Source of the DNA: a virus
Direction: 5' to 3' (one strand)
DNA length: 25,946 nt
Virus record (IMG/VR): IMGVR_UViG_3300002514_000087
Location: 11,918 to 37,863 of that record
The notes beneath the pieces were generated by a model, which did not search any database, was not told where the DNA came from, and was given only the letters and a program-made list of their open reading frames with translations. Positions within the stretch are counted from its first letter, which is position 1, and the number at the start of each line of letters is the position of its first letter. This document shows, one piece after another, positions 1 to 7,200 of the stretch. The position numbers and the translations under genes were made by a program.

Positions 1-128
1 GTGTTCTTCCATCTGCTTGTTACAGATGATGGAAAGTCTGAAACTTTAATGAATTTCATTTGTCGTTGAAACCCTGATTTGTTTGTAAAGGTTCCAGTGT
101 ATACCGTAAATTGTTGTGTGATGTTCAT
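1..128 (-). CDS. Partial small protein of unknown function (N-terminal 42 residues)
   Basis: The gene starts inside the window and runs off its left edge. The ATG is preceded by a strong Shine-Dalgarno site, AAGGAGG, and by the early promoter at 166-194. The visible protein begins MNITQQFTVYTGTFTNK and continues with alternating polar and hydrophobic residues, including QRQMKFIKVSDFP, which suggests a small beta-rich fold. The pattern of a threonine/aromatic strand, a short turn and a second basic strand weakly recalls the WYL_2/Sm-like SH3 beta-barrel proteins common in phages, but too little is visible to assign it. The promoter type places it with the early genes rather than the virion genes. 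Confidence 0.75.
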   Translation of the reverse strand, partial: MNITQQFTVYTGTFTNKSGFQRQMKFIKVSDFPSSVTSRWKN

Positions 129-165
129 AATTCCTCCTTATATTTTGATTTTATTGAACATATAT

Positions 166-194
166 AATATAACCCGTTGAGGTTATGTTGTCAA
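166..194 (-). promoter_or_regulatory. Early sigma-70 promoter P1
   Basis: The -35 box TTGACA is at 194-189 and the -10 box TATATT at 171-166, separated by exactly 17 nt. The 3' half of the spacer, ending AACGGGT, is shared with P2. The start codon it serves is at 128, giving a leader of about 30 nt. It is one of four near-identical promoters in this end of the window. Confidence 0.85.
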
Positions 195-210
195 GTATTT
201 TTCAATACTT
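193..210. other. Perfect stem-loop abutting promoter P1
   Basis: AAGTATT (193-199) and AATACTT (204-210) form a perfect 7-bp A/T-rich stem around a 4-nt loop. The stem overlaps the first two bases of the P1 -35 box and begins five bases after the stop codon of the lipoprotein gene. On the minus strand no T tract follows, so it is not an ordinary terminator for the upstream gene. Stem-loop plus early promoter is the layout of the PeSL cassettes described in T4-type phages. Confidence 0.6.
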
Positions 211-214
211 TTTT

Positions 215-307
215 TTATCCCTCCGAGGGGGATTCGACAACTGCTTCCGCAGTGTCATCTTCTTTTTCGCCGCACCCAATGATGGTGAGCAACATTAAAC
301 TAAGCAT
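215..307 (-). CDS. Tiny putative lipoprotein (30 aa)
   Basis: This short open frame begins MLSLMLLTIIGC and reads on to EGEKED-like acidic sequence (actual residues after Cys12: GEKEDDTAEAVVE), then a TAA stop. The hydrophobic N-terminus ending I-I-G-C fits a lipobox, so signal peptidase II would release a 19-residue, strongly acidic lipopeptide anchored by Cys12. An AAGGAGAT ribosome site lies 5 nt before the ATG, and early promoter P2 lies about 30 nt upstream, so it is a separately expressed gene. The signal peptide is very short and lacks the usual N-terminal Lys/Arg, which is the main doubt. Known phage or plasmid lipoproteins of small size include superinfection-exclusion lipoproteins (phage T5 Llp), Rz1 spanins and colicin release proteins; early expression favours a host-envelope or exclusion role, but that is inference. 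Confidence 0.7.
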   Translation of the reverse strand: MLSLMLLTIIGCGEKEDDTAEAVVESPSEG

Positions 308-336
308 GTTATCTCCTTGCTTTTTATTATGTTTAT

Positions 337-365
337 AATATAACCCGTCAAGGTTATGCTGTCAA
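337..365 (-). promoter_or_regulatory. Early sigma-70 promoter P2
   Basis: TTGACA is at 365-360 and TATATT at 342-337 with a 17-nt spacer that ends GACGGGT. The TGA stop codon of the 137-residue gene upstream lies inside the -35 box. It serves the lipoprotein gene starting at 307. Confidence 0.85.
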
Positions 366-775
366 GTTTTTTCTGGAACAAAATTATACTTTGTTCCATC
401 TGGAAATTCTATAGACGACAAATTTATTCCTGCGGCTTGAAATTCTTTAACTCTTCTGATGTTAATTGAATCATAAGGGTGGTCTTGAATTTCTACTAGC
501 AAATCTCTCATAGCTGTTAGGTTCTCTATTCTTGGTTGATTATTGTGCCCTTGAGGAGTAAATTTATCTCCCAAAAGCGTACTATAAACCTTATAAACAG
601 ACCAACCTGTGACATCCTGCGAAGGCCTAACTGCTTTGGCCCACAGGGCAATTTGATCGTTAACCCAAACACGAGTGTCCCTATTTGGTTTTGTTTCTTG
701 CCATCCGATTCTTTCAATAATATCGTCATGGATTTCTTGCCTATCTGGTTTCTTAAGATCAATTACGTTATTCAT
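362..775 (-). CDS. Hypothetical protein, 137 aa, coupled to the FtsZ-like gene
   Basis: I do not recognise this protein. I chose the start at 775 (MNNVIDLKKPD) over an in-frame upstream ATG at 841 because CAGGAG lies at good spacing before it and because the ATG overlaps the TGA of the preceding FtsZ-like gene by 4 nt, a typical translational-coupling junction. The protein is polar, with a charged N-terminal helix-like segment (residues 9-26), a tryptophan-rich centre and a C-terminal region with IRRVKEFQAAG. There is no signal peptide or membrane segment. As the last gene of the polymerase/FtsZ-like operon it could be an accessory or adaptor of the filament protein, as TubR is for TubZ, but no winged-helix signature is evident and this is guesswork. 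Confidence 0.8.
   Translation of the reverse strand: MNNVIDLKKPDRQEIHDDIIERIGWQETKPNRDTRVWVNDQIALWAKAVRPSQDVTGWSVYKVYSTLLGDKFTPQGHNNQPRIENLTAMRDLLVEIQDHPYDSINIRRVKEFQAAGINLSSIEFPDGTKYNFVPEKT
374..398. other. Perfect 9-bp stem-loop just upstream of promoter P2
   Basis: TGGAACAAA (374-382) and TTTGTTCCA (390-398) form a perfect 9-bp stem with a 7-nt loop. It sits 8 bases upstream of the P2 -35 box and inside the last codons of the 137-residue gene. There is no T tract on the coding strand, so it resembles the stem-loop half of a PeSL cassette, or a 3'-end RNA stabiliser, more than an intrinsic terminator. Confidence 0.6.
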
Positions 776-1584
776 TTTTTCTCCTGTATAAAATGTGTGT
801 AGTGTTTGGTATAGTAGTAACTCTCTGTTTCTTCTGTTGACCAAATTGCAAATGAAGTTTCTCTCCCTAAATCTTTACTCTCTTTAGCCATAGCTTTTAC
901 GTTAGGCAAGACAGAAATGTCATTAGCAAGCTCTTCCTCATTTATGTTTATAATATAACTCGTTTCAGTGATGTTGTCAAGTGGAAAGAATAGTTTTTCT
1001 TCACTTTTTTCTAAAAGGCCATGGCCCAGTGTTGTGATACGACTGATTGGTTTGGGACGATGAAGGCTTCCGAATTCAGGCTTTACATTTTTACAATAAT
1101 TCAATGTATGAATGGCGGAATAAACATAATGATTGACCTTTGTGAAGTAATCATAGATAGTCCCATGTCCTACCAAGTCTATAAGCGATCTATTATCCAA
1201 GAGCACAACCTCGTTAATCAGTCCAGATCTGCTATATTCCTGTATGACGTTAAAATGTACACGACTTCTCAACCTATCTTCTTCAGAAGAATATTCCAAG
1301 TCTGTCACAATGAAGACTACCGTCATTTTAACGTGCTTGAGGCCCTCTAGAATGCGCAGCGTGGATCCAGCAACCTTACCGCTACCACAAACAAATAGAA
1401 TGCCCTCACGGGCCGATTTGATAGCCTTTTTACGAGGCTTGTATTCCACTGAGTCATACGCTTCAACTGTGTCTTGTTTCTTGATTCCTTTTCCTTCATC
1501 AAGAAGTTCCACATGGTATTGATCATGGACCTTAAACAACTTTGCAATGTTGCATCCGCCTTCTCCAAGTCCTACAATTATCAT
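772..1584 (-). CDS. Divergent tubulin/FtsZ-like GTPase-fold protein
   Basis: The 270-residue protein follows the FtsZ fold from end to end. Residues 1-16 (IIVGLGEGGCNIAKLF) match the first FtsZ nucleotide loop GxGxxGxN. Residues 62-80 (ILFVCGSGKVAGS onward) sit where FtsZ and tubulins carry the GGGTGTG signature, but the loop is altered. Residues 88-105 match the strand and loop TVGVVTKPF...R of FtsZ, and N151 with YVYSAIHTL fits central helix H7, where FtsZ has ANDVLKGAV. The T7 loop reads VKPEFGS where FtsZ has NVDFAD, so the catalytic acid appears to be lost. Residues 209-267 show the strand-helix-strand-strand of the C-terminal domain. It is shorter than FtsZ and lacks a C-terminal tail. 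It starts with ATG 4 nt inside the upstream gene (ATGA junction). Phage tubulins (PhuZ, TubZ) position DNA; this one is too divergent to place in those families by eye. Confidence 0.65.
   Translation of the reverse strand: MIIVGLGEGGCNIAKLFKVHDQYHVELLDEGKGIKKQDTVEAYDSVEYKPRKKAIKSAREGILFVCGSGKVAGSTLRILEGLKHVKMTVVFIVTDLEYSSEEDRLRSRVHFNVIQEYSRSGLINEVVLLDNRSLIDLVGHGTIYDYFTKVNHYVYSAIHTLNYCKNVKPEFGSLHRPKPISRITTLGHGLLEKSEEKLFFPLDNITETSYIININEEELANDISVLPNVKAMAKESKDLGRETSFAIWSTEETESYYYTKHYTHFIQEKK
952..980 (-). promoter_or_regulatory. Early-type promoter P3 inside the FtsZ-like gene
   Basis: TTGACA is at 980-975 and TATATT at 957-952 with a 17-nt spacer ending ACGAGT. It lies within the coding sequence, about 175 nt before the start of the 137-residue gene, which it could express separately. 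The -10 region and following bases (TATATTATAAACATAA) are identical to those of P2, so a chance match is unlikely. Confidence 0.65.
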
Positions 1585-1787
1585 TTTTTCTCCACTTTTT
1601 CTATTTCATCACGGAAGAGATAGTAAACCTTTCCATCGATAAGAACTCCATAAACATTTTGATTATCAAATTTTGGTTCTGTTTCTACCACCACTCCCAC
1701 CAGTCCTGCCTTTATTGTTCCGGCAGGTGATCTCATTTGATCTATTCTTGGAAGAGTAATAACCAAATCCCCTTCGCTCAAGTCCAT
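1581..1787 (-). CDS. Small SH3-like beta-barrel protein, 68 aa
   Basis: The protein opens MDLSEGDLVITL and contains GLVGVVVETEP, YGVLIDGKVYYL and a charged C-terminus, a run of short strands separated by turns that looks like a small SH3/KOW-type barrel. Similar short strand-rich proteins are widespread in large marine phages, generally without known function. AGGAG lies 6 nt before the ATG; the gene overlaps the end of the polymerase gene by 10 nt and its TGA overlaps the ATG of the FtsZ-like gene by 4 nt, so it is translationally coupled on both sides. That position suggests an accessory to either neighbour. No signal peptide or membrane segment is present. Confidence 0.8.
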   Translation of the reverse strand: MDLSEGDLVITLPRIDQMRSPAGTIKAGLVGVVVETEPKFDNQNVYGVLIDGKVYYLFRDEIEKVEKK

Positions 1788-2971
1788 TTAAGCTCCTGCA
1801 TTTCCCCTAAATTTTTGCCTATATGACAAGAAGAGGGAAATCTCCCCAAACGAGTATCTTCGAAAATTTCTTTTAACTGCGGAATAATAGAACGATCATC
1901 CCGATGAAGGTCAATAATAACGCAATCGTGTATAGTAAAGGCGACATAACTTTTCCTGTCCCTTAAGAATACATTGATCTTATTGACCCGTTCCAGACAA
2001 TTATCACTGGAATGTGACTGGAGCACATAGTTGAGGGCGTGGAAGGAGTCGCAGGCGGCTTGTCGTCCGAATCTGGTTTGTATTTTTTCTTCTCGGTAGT
2101 ATTGTCCCAAAATGGCTTCTTTGTCGTAGGGACTGGATTCGAGTGTTTGGGAGTTGGGGTTGTAGAGCCACGCGAAGAATCTTTGCTTTGCTTCGTCACG
2201 ATCAATTTCTTCTTTAAAAATATTTTGTTGATGCCATTCATGTATATCTCCTTGTGGTTGGCTTTCTCCCGAGAGGGAGAGCAGGGTTCTTATCTCAGCA
2301 GCGTTGAAGTCGAGTTCTACAAAACAATCCCATTTAGGTTCTACTGCTGATTTTAATTCTTTTTTTAAATTCATAATGGGAAAGCTTCCTGGTCTGGTTG
2401 TGAGGCGTCCGGTTTTACTACCGAACAGATTATAGTTCACAATGGGATTTGGATTTGATTGGAGCCATGACAACAGTTGTTTTGCTTTTAAGTCGGTCTT
2501 GGCCCAATTATATAGTTTGTGAAGGTTTATGTTCACTCTGTTTTTACTAATGTCTTGGATTGTTATATAAGAGTCATGAAGAAAAGAATAGTTCTTTGGC
2601 TTCTCCAAGTTTTCGAAAACCCAATCGCAAATTTCATTTTTTACTTCAAAATAATGCTGGAGTATTTTGTGTGGAACCAAGTCATAAAAACAAATATCAT
2701 CAAAATTTATCTGAGCTATCTGGAAAGACTTAAAGTGTGCTTTGATAGATCTCTCATAAGCTTCAAATCTAATTTTTAAATGCTCTGGACAACAATCTTT
2801 GATAGATTGACCGCCAGTCCAAAGGTAACCGTAGTGAATAAACTTATCCCTAAGATGGTCAGAATAGCCCCAAGTGCTATCGAAATCTTGAAAATTCTTT
2901 TCATAATTAAACTCTCCATCTGCATAAAACCCTATGCAGTCTTGCTTGTTGTCTAAGACTTGAAATACCAT
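1778..2971 (-). CDS. Compact family A DNA polymerase (PolA-like palm/fingers)
   Basis: The C-terminal 215 residues carry the family A polymerase motifs in order. TGRL at 187-190 precedes motif A, D221-FNAA-E226-I-R228, matching Pol I DYSQIELR. Motif B, R258..K262...F266...Y270, matches Pol I R754/K758/F762/Y766. FGR at 301-303 and Q318 follow, and motif C is H348-D349-C350. The second acidic residue of HDE is replaced by Cys; both metal-binding aspartates (D221, D349) are kept. The N-terminal 170 residues show no 3'-5' exonuclease or 5' nuclease motifs. At 397 residues it is far shorter than Pol I (about 930) or T7 gp5 (about 700). It should extend DNA in the cytoplasm, perhaps for repair, gap filling or initiation. 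It is the first gene of an operon driven by P4; GGAGG precedes the ATG. Reduced activity from the motif C change is possible. Confidence 0.85.
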   Translation of the reverse strand: MVFQVLDNKQDCIGFYADGEFNYEKNFQDFDSTWGYSDHLRDKFIHYGYLWTGGQSIKDCCPEHLKIRFEAYERSIKAHFKSFQIAQINFDDICFYDLVPHKILQHYFEVKNEICDWVFENLEKPKNYSFLHDSYITIQDISKNRVNINLHKLYNWAKTDLKAKQLLSWLQSNPNPIVNYNLFGSKTGRLTTRPGSFPIMNLKKELKSAVEPKWDCFVELDFNAAEIRTLLSLSGESQPQGDIHEWHQQNIFKEEIDRDEAKQRFFAWLYNPNSQTLESSPYDKEAILGQYYREEKIQTRFGRQAACDSFHALNYVLQSHSSDNCLERVNKINVFLRDRKSYVAFTIHDCVIIDLHRDDRSIIPQLKEIFEDTRLGRFPSSCHIGKNLGEMQELKWT

Positions 2972-3000
2972 GTGTCCTCCAGTGTTTCATTGTCTCTTAT

Positions 3001-3029
3001 AATATAGCCTGTTTACTGCTTGCTGTCAA
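3001..3029 (-). promoter_or_regulatory. Early sigma-70 promoter P4
   Basis: TTGACA is at 3029-3024 and TATATT at 3006-3001 with a 17-nt spacer ending CAGGC. The spacer contains the TAA stop codon (3015-3013) of the 399-residue virion-region gene. It is placed to transcribe the polymerase, SH3-like, FtsZ-like and 137-residue genes as one early operon. Confidence 0.85.
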
Positions 3030-4212
3030 GCATTTTCTTGAACTTTTTATCATAATAAGTCAAACTACCATCTTTGAGATTATATTTAGAGCGGAATTGA
3101 TCATCAATAAACCGAAGCATTTTCCCTTGCGAATGTTGTCTCATTAAGATAGCATTCTTTTGTAAGTCTTTAATGCGTGTCATATTGAAAGGATTTCTTT
3201 CTTCTATGTTTCTTATATGTATATATAAATTAATAATTTTATTATTATATATACCTTCTATATTATTCATTGTTATATAATCCCTGGTTGTGATTGTTGA
3301 TGATAATTTAGCTTCACAAACAGTAAAAGTTCGTTTAAGATAGTTGGAACTTATAAAAGAATTATATCCATCTAATAATAATTGGGTTAATTTTGGAATG
3401 TCTTGATACAGTGTTCTCTGGAATTGTTGCCTGAAGATAACGTTGATAGAAGGAAGACCTATCTTGGCTCTATAAGGTGCTGTTCCTGGACTTTGAAGAT
3501 CGGAAATAAGAACCCCCGGGTTTCGTTTGTTCACAGAAAAACCATACTGTTTTGCTAAATTTAAATAAAATGGTAAACAAGGGCTATCTAAGATCAGCTG
3601 TTCTTTTTGGAGGTCACTAGAGAATGAAAGACCTGCAATGTCTACAGCCAGAGCAGAAGTAAAAATAGAACTATTATTAGACTTTTGAAAACCCGAATAA
3701 GTAACTGGACTTCCGTCTCTCATAATTTTCATAAATTGGGGGAAATAAGTCAAATAGTCATCAAAGCTATTAATATCATGGGCATATTTTGTCAAGAATT
3801 GATTTGAATAAAGACCAAAGATTTCGTCAACGTAGGAATCATACAGATCTTCGGGATCCTCATAACCACGCCTAGCCTGAATATTTGAAAAAATAGGATC
3901 ATCATTTGGAAGCAGCCCCATTCTTATAGCATTACTAAAGTGTGCACTAAAATCTCGAAATTGATCAGCAACAAAATTCATCAGCACAACTGTGCTGGTG
4001 GCATCATTACTCTCTGCCACTTTTAATCTCTCCAGTTTAGGAACTACAGGTGTTAAAGACCTATCTACTCGCCCATAGAGAGTTCGCTCGGCGAAATTAA
4101 AATCTACAACCTGAGGTGGATTGTCCCCGAAGGCTTGTGAATTATATTTGACTCGCGTACCAGCGAGTGCACGAGTGGATTTGATTGAGTTTTTTCCATA
4201 AAATTTAGGCAT
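3013..4212 (-). CDS. Unassigned protein at the end of the late operon, 399 aa
   Basis: I do not recognise a family. The protein starts MPKFYGKNSIKS with GGAG before the ATG and lies 17 nt after the 1808-residue hub-like protein, in the same run of baseplate genes, so it is probably a virion or tail-assembly component. It has a basic N-terminus, a region rich in Phe, Tyr and Asp (about residues 80-160), and a basic, helix-prone C-terminus with KDLQKNAILMRQHSQGKM. No signal peptide, membrane segment or catalytic motif is evident. Its last codons overlap early promoter P4, so this gene marks the border between late and early regions. A baseplate wedge, fibre-attachment or chaperone role would fit the position, but the sequence does not distinguish these. 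Confidence 0.8.
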   Translation of the reverse strand: MPKFYGKNSIKSTRALAGTRVKYNSQAFGDNPPQVVDFNFAERTLYGRVDRSLTPVVPKLERLKVAESNDATSTVVLMNFVADQFRDFSAHFSNAIRMGLLPNDDPIFSNIQARRGYEDPEDLYDSYVDEIFGLYSNQFLTKYAHDINSFDDYLTYFPQFMKIMRDGSPVTYSGFQKSNNSSIFTSALAVDIAGLSFSSDLQKEQLILDSPCLPFYLNLAKQYGFSVNKRNPGVLISDLQSPGTAPYRAKIGLPSINVIFRQQFQRTLYQDIPKLTQLLLDGYNSFISSNYLKRTFTVCEAKLSSTITTRDYITMNNIEGIYNNKIINLYIHIRNIEERNPFNMTRIKDLQKNAILMRQHSQGKMLRFIDDQFRSKYNLKDGSLTYYDKKFKKMLDSKQ

Positions 4213-4229
4213 TTTTATATCTCCACCGG

Positions 4230-7200
4230 TTAATCGATCAAGTTAAATTGCTTCAGCAAGTCTTTTGCTGACTCACCATAGGCATGGACCCCATCATAAT
4301 TTGTATATGGGTTTCCAAAGTAGGTTTGGGAGGCGGCATCGAATTGCTTGTCCCAACCGGCAGCCTGATAAGGATCAAAAATCTGGACATCCCTGAGTGC
4401 GCTCTGTCCTATTCCTGTTCGGATCGCAGCACCTTTCTTTTTCCTCGCATCATATTGCCCTTTCTTTTGCCCATACGGTGTCTTATTGGCTGGAGGTGGT
4501 GGGAGCACCCAGAAGACCATTGCCTCAGAGGAATACGTGTAAATTACGTCACATAATTTTTTAGCGTCTGAGGCTGTTGCGCCATTGCCACCCAAAAAGA
4601 TAAAAATTGAGGAAGGCCCAGTTTTTAGATATTTGATAAGCTGATTTTTCTGAGTGGTTTTCAAGAACCAGCTTACCGACTTACTGCTTTTTCTGAGGCT
4701 GTCGCCGATGACCGTTTGTTTGTACGTGTCTTTCTGGTGTTTCTCGAGTAAGCCACCCATGGTTTTCCCTGATGTTGATTGGCTGTCCCCTAAGATCAGC
4801 ACTAGATCTGCATCATATGAGCCTTCCAAGGCTGTGGGATCAACTTGAGGTGGAGGCGGCTGTGATGGGGTTGGAGGAGGCTTTGGTGGCTCTTCCATTG
4901 TTCCTTTAACATCCCATTGTTTATCTAAGGTTGTGTCCTCTGGAGATAAGTCTGTGTCGTTAATTTCCAACTCCTCAAGAGTTGGAAAATCTATTGCAGC
5001 ACCATATGCTTTATACTCCTTCCAGCCACCTTCGACATAAACTGTGAGAACTGCTTCTTCCATTTCATCGGTATCTATTGTTTTCTTTAGTTCAGCTACC
5101 AAGGTGCCATTTAGCGTAAATTTCATTGGCTTTCCAGCACCTGCTTGTTCGACGCCATCATATTCAAAGGTCACTAACTTATCTATCTCAGCCAAATCTA
5201 CGGCCTCGTTTTCGTATTGGAAAGTAAAAATGTTAGGGCCCCGGACAGGCGGAGGAACGACCTCAGTGTTGTTTGCAGGAGTGAAGTTGCCTCCGCCGCC
5301 ATCGCCTCCACCGCCGCCGCCGCCGGAGCTGGGTTGGTTGATTGGCGGGGCTGGTTTATCTTCAAGACGGGATCCGTCAAGACCAGTGTCCCAAGAGTCG
5401 GCTAATTCAGCTAAGGCTCCTCTGCAGAATTCCTTGGCCTCATCTCCTTCGGGCTCTTGAGTCTCTGAAATGTTTGATAAATCCACATTCACCCCTCTTT
5501 GAACCAAATTGGGGTTTCCGGATCCATCTCCACTATAATACTGTAGGGCTTTAACTGATGTCTTGAATCCACCGGGTCCAATACTGCTGTTTACATGGGT
5601 GATGGTATGGTAGCCCCCTAAACCTAGGATATTAGCTAATGATCTTCCACCGACAGAACCAGCACCTCGAGTAGGAGATCCTAAAGTAGTCCCACCCATT
5701 CCGAAGGGATTTACAAACACTTCCATTCCCGGGTAGAACAAAGTGTTGCCGTACATTTCCAGATTGACGTTGTACACGGCCGATAGCTGTAACAATCCAT
5801 TGGTTCCCTGTTGCATGAAACGTGCTTCCCGGATATACATAATATCGGGCTTTTCAAAAGACACTGTTTTTACAATCCCCTTTTGGGATCCGATGTCTAC
5901 ATGATATCGGCCACTGTCAATGTCATCAACATAATCACCATGACCTGTATAGGTTAGTGAACTGCCGAGCACGTTCAAAGTAATGTAATTAAAGAAACCT
6001 TTGGATTTATCTTTTCCTTCTTGTTCGGAATCTCCCATCAAAGGAAGGTGGGGATTATTGTCGCTGAGAAGTATCATTCTGCCGCTTGCTTCCCACGCTT
6101 CTTTCATTGGATCTGAAGGAGGGTTTGTTGTACTATAAGCACTAATTTGTCCTGTGGTGAACCTTAAGGTCTTTTTTATCTTGCGATTGACACAGGTCTC
6201 TAGAAGAGATTGTGCCAAGGCGCTATTTGATAGGTTGCGAATAAATTCAATAATCGGAAAAGACTTTCGCGTGTCTCCTTGTGAAATAACATTCTCCGCG
6301 AACCAATTACTGAAAAAATCTACTGATAAAGGAATTTGGGCAATGTTCATAACACTGTCATTCTTTGCCGCGTCGCCCAAGTAAGCATCAAAATCAAAAC
6401 TTCCCAAGATATATTTGGTATTTTCCATCGATTCAACTGGGGTTATGCCGTCGGTCTCATATAAGGTGTCCGAGATGGTGTCCAAGAGATCTCCGAAAAA
6501 GAAAAATTGAATTGTTGTATTTTGCATATCAGTAAAGTCAAAGCCATCCTCAGGGATTTGACTTTCTAGTAAAATTTTCCCTATTTCTCCTTCGTCTGGG
6601 GAACCGGCTGAGCTTAGTTTTTCAGCCGGGCTTGGTTGCTCGCTTTTCGCAGGAGTGGAATTACTAATAGGGATCAACTCGACTTCTTCAAAATACCCAT
6701 TAGTAAAAAAGAAGTTTTTATGGGCTTCTTGTAGTTTTGTTATATAGATTTTATCTCTTTGAAGAAGCCGACGAATAATCGATTGCAGGGATGCTTTTCT
6801 TAATTCTTCTTCCATGGCTTCGATGGCCACCTTATAATCTCTAATATCCTGTTTGTTACACTTCTTTTGAATCATCTCTGCGAGAGTGTTTTGTGCTTCT
6901 TTTCTCTTCTGTTGTAGTTCCGGTGTTGATAAGGCATCAAACCTATATGTTTTTAACGCCGTCTCTACGTAGGCCCTATAGGAAATCTCTATAGTGACGG
7001 TTCCATCATTGTTTACATCAATGTTGTGGTCGACCATACAAAGGTAAAAGGATCGATTAGTTTGTTTAATGCCCTGGGTTAGCCGCTGTGTTTCTCTGGC
7101 ATTCCAGGGTATATCATCTTTTGGGATCCAATATCCAACCTCTGCTCGAATTCTATAAAAGGACGGGTCGTATTGATTGACATCAACTATTTCTACACCA

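Noticed and set aside
193-216. On the plus strand the P1 stem is followed by a run of T and looks like an intrinsic terminator.
   Set aside because: No plus-strand gene or transcript is evident; the stem is all A-T apart from one pair, and it fits better as part of the P1 cassette.
776-844. Upstream in-frame extension of the 137-residue gene (start at 841-844).
   Set aside because: The extra residues overlap deeply with the FtsZ-like gene, while the start at 775 has CAGGAG and a 4-nt coupling overlap.
897-941. Short frame MRKSLLMTFLSCLT just below promoter P3, with a lipobox-like ending.
   Set aside because: There is no ribosome site, only 14 codons, and it overlaps the conserved C-terminal domain of the FtsZ-like protein.
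1385-1405. GSGKVAGST in the FtsZ-like protein as a Walker A (P-loop) motif.
   Set aside because: The spacing does not fit GxxxxGK[ST], and its position after the FtsZ-like first loop matches the tubulin signature loop instead.
5044-5460. Plus-strand open frame (138 codons) with a run of prolines.
   Set aside because: It is antisense to the Gly-rich linker of the 1808-residue protein; the prolines are the complement of glycine codons.
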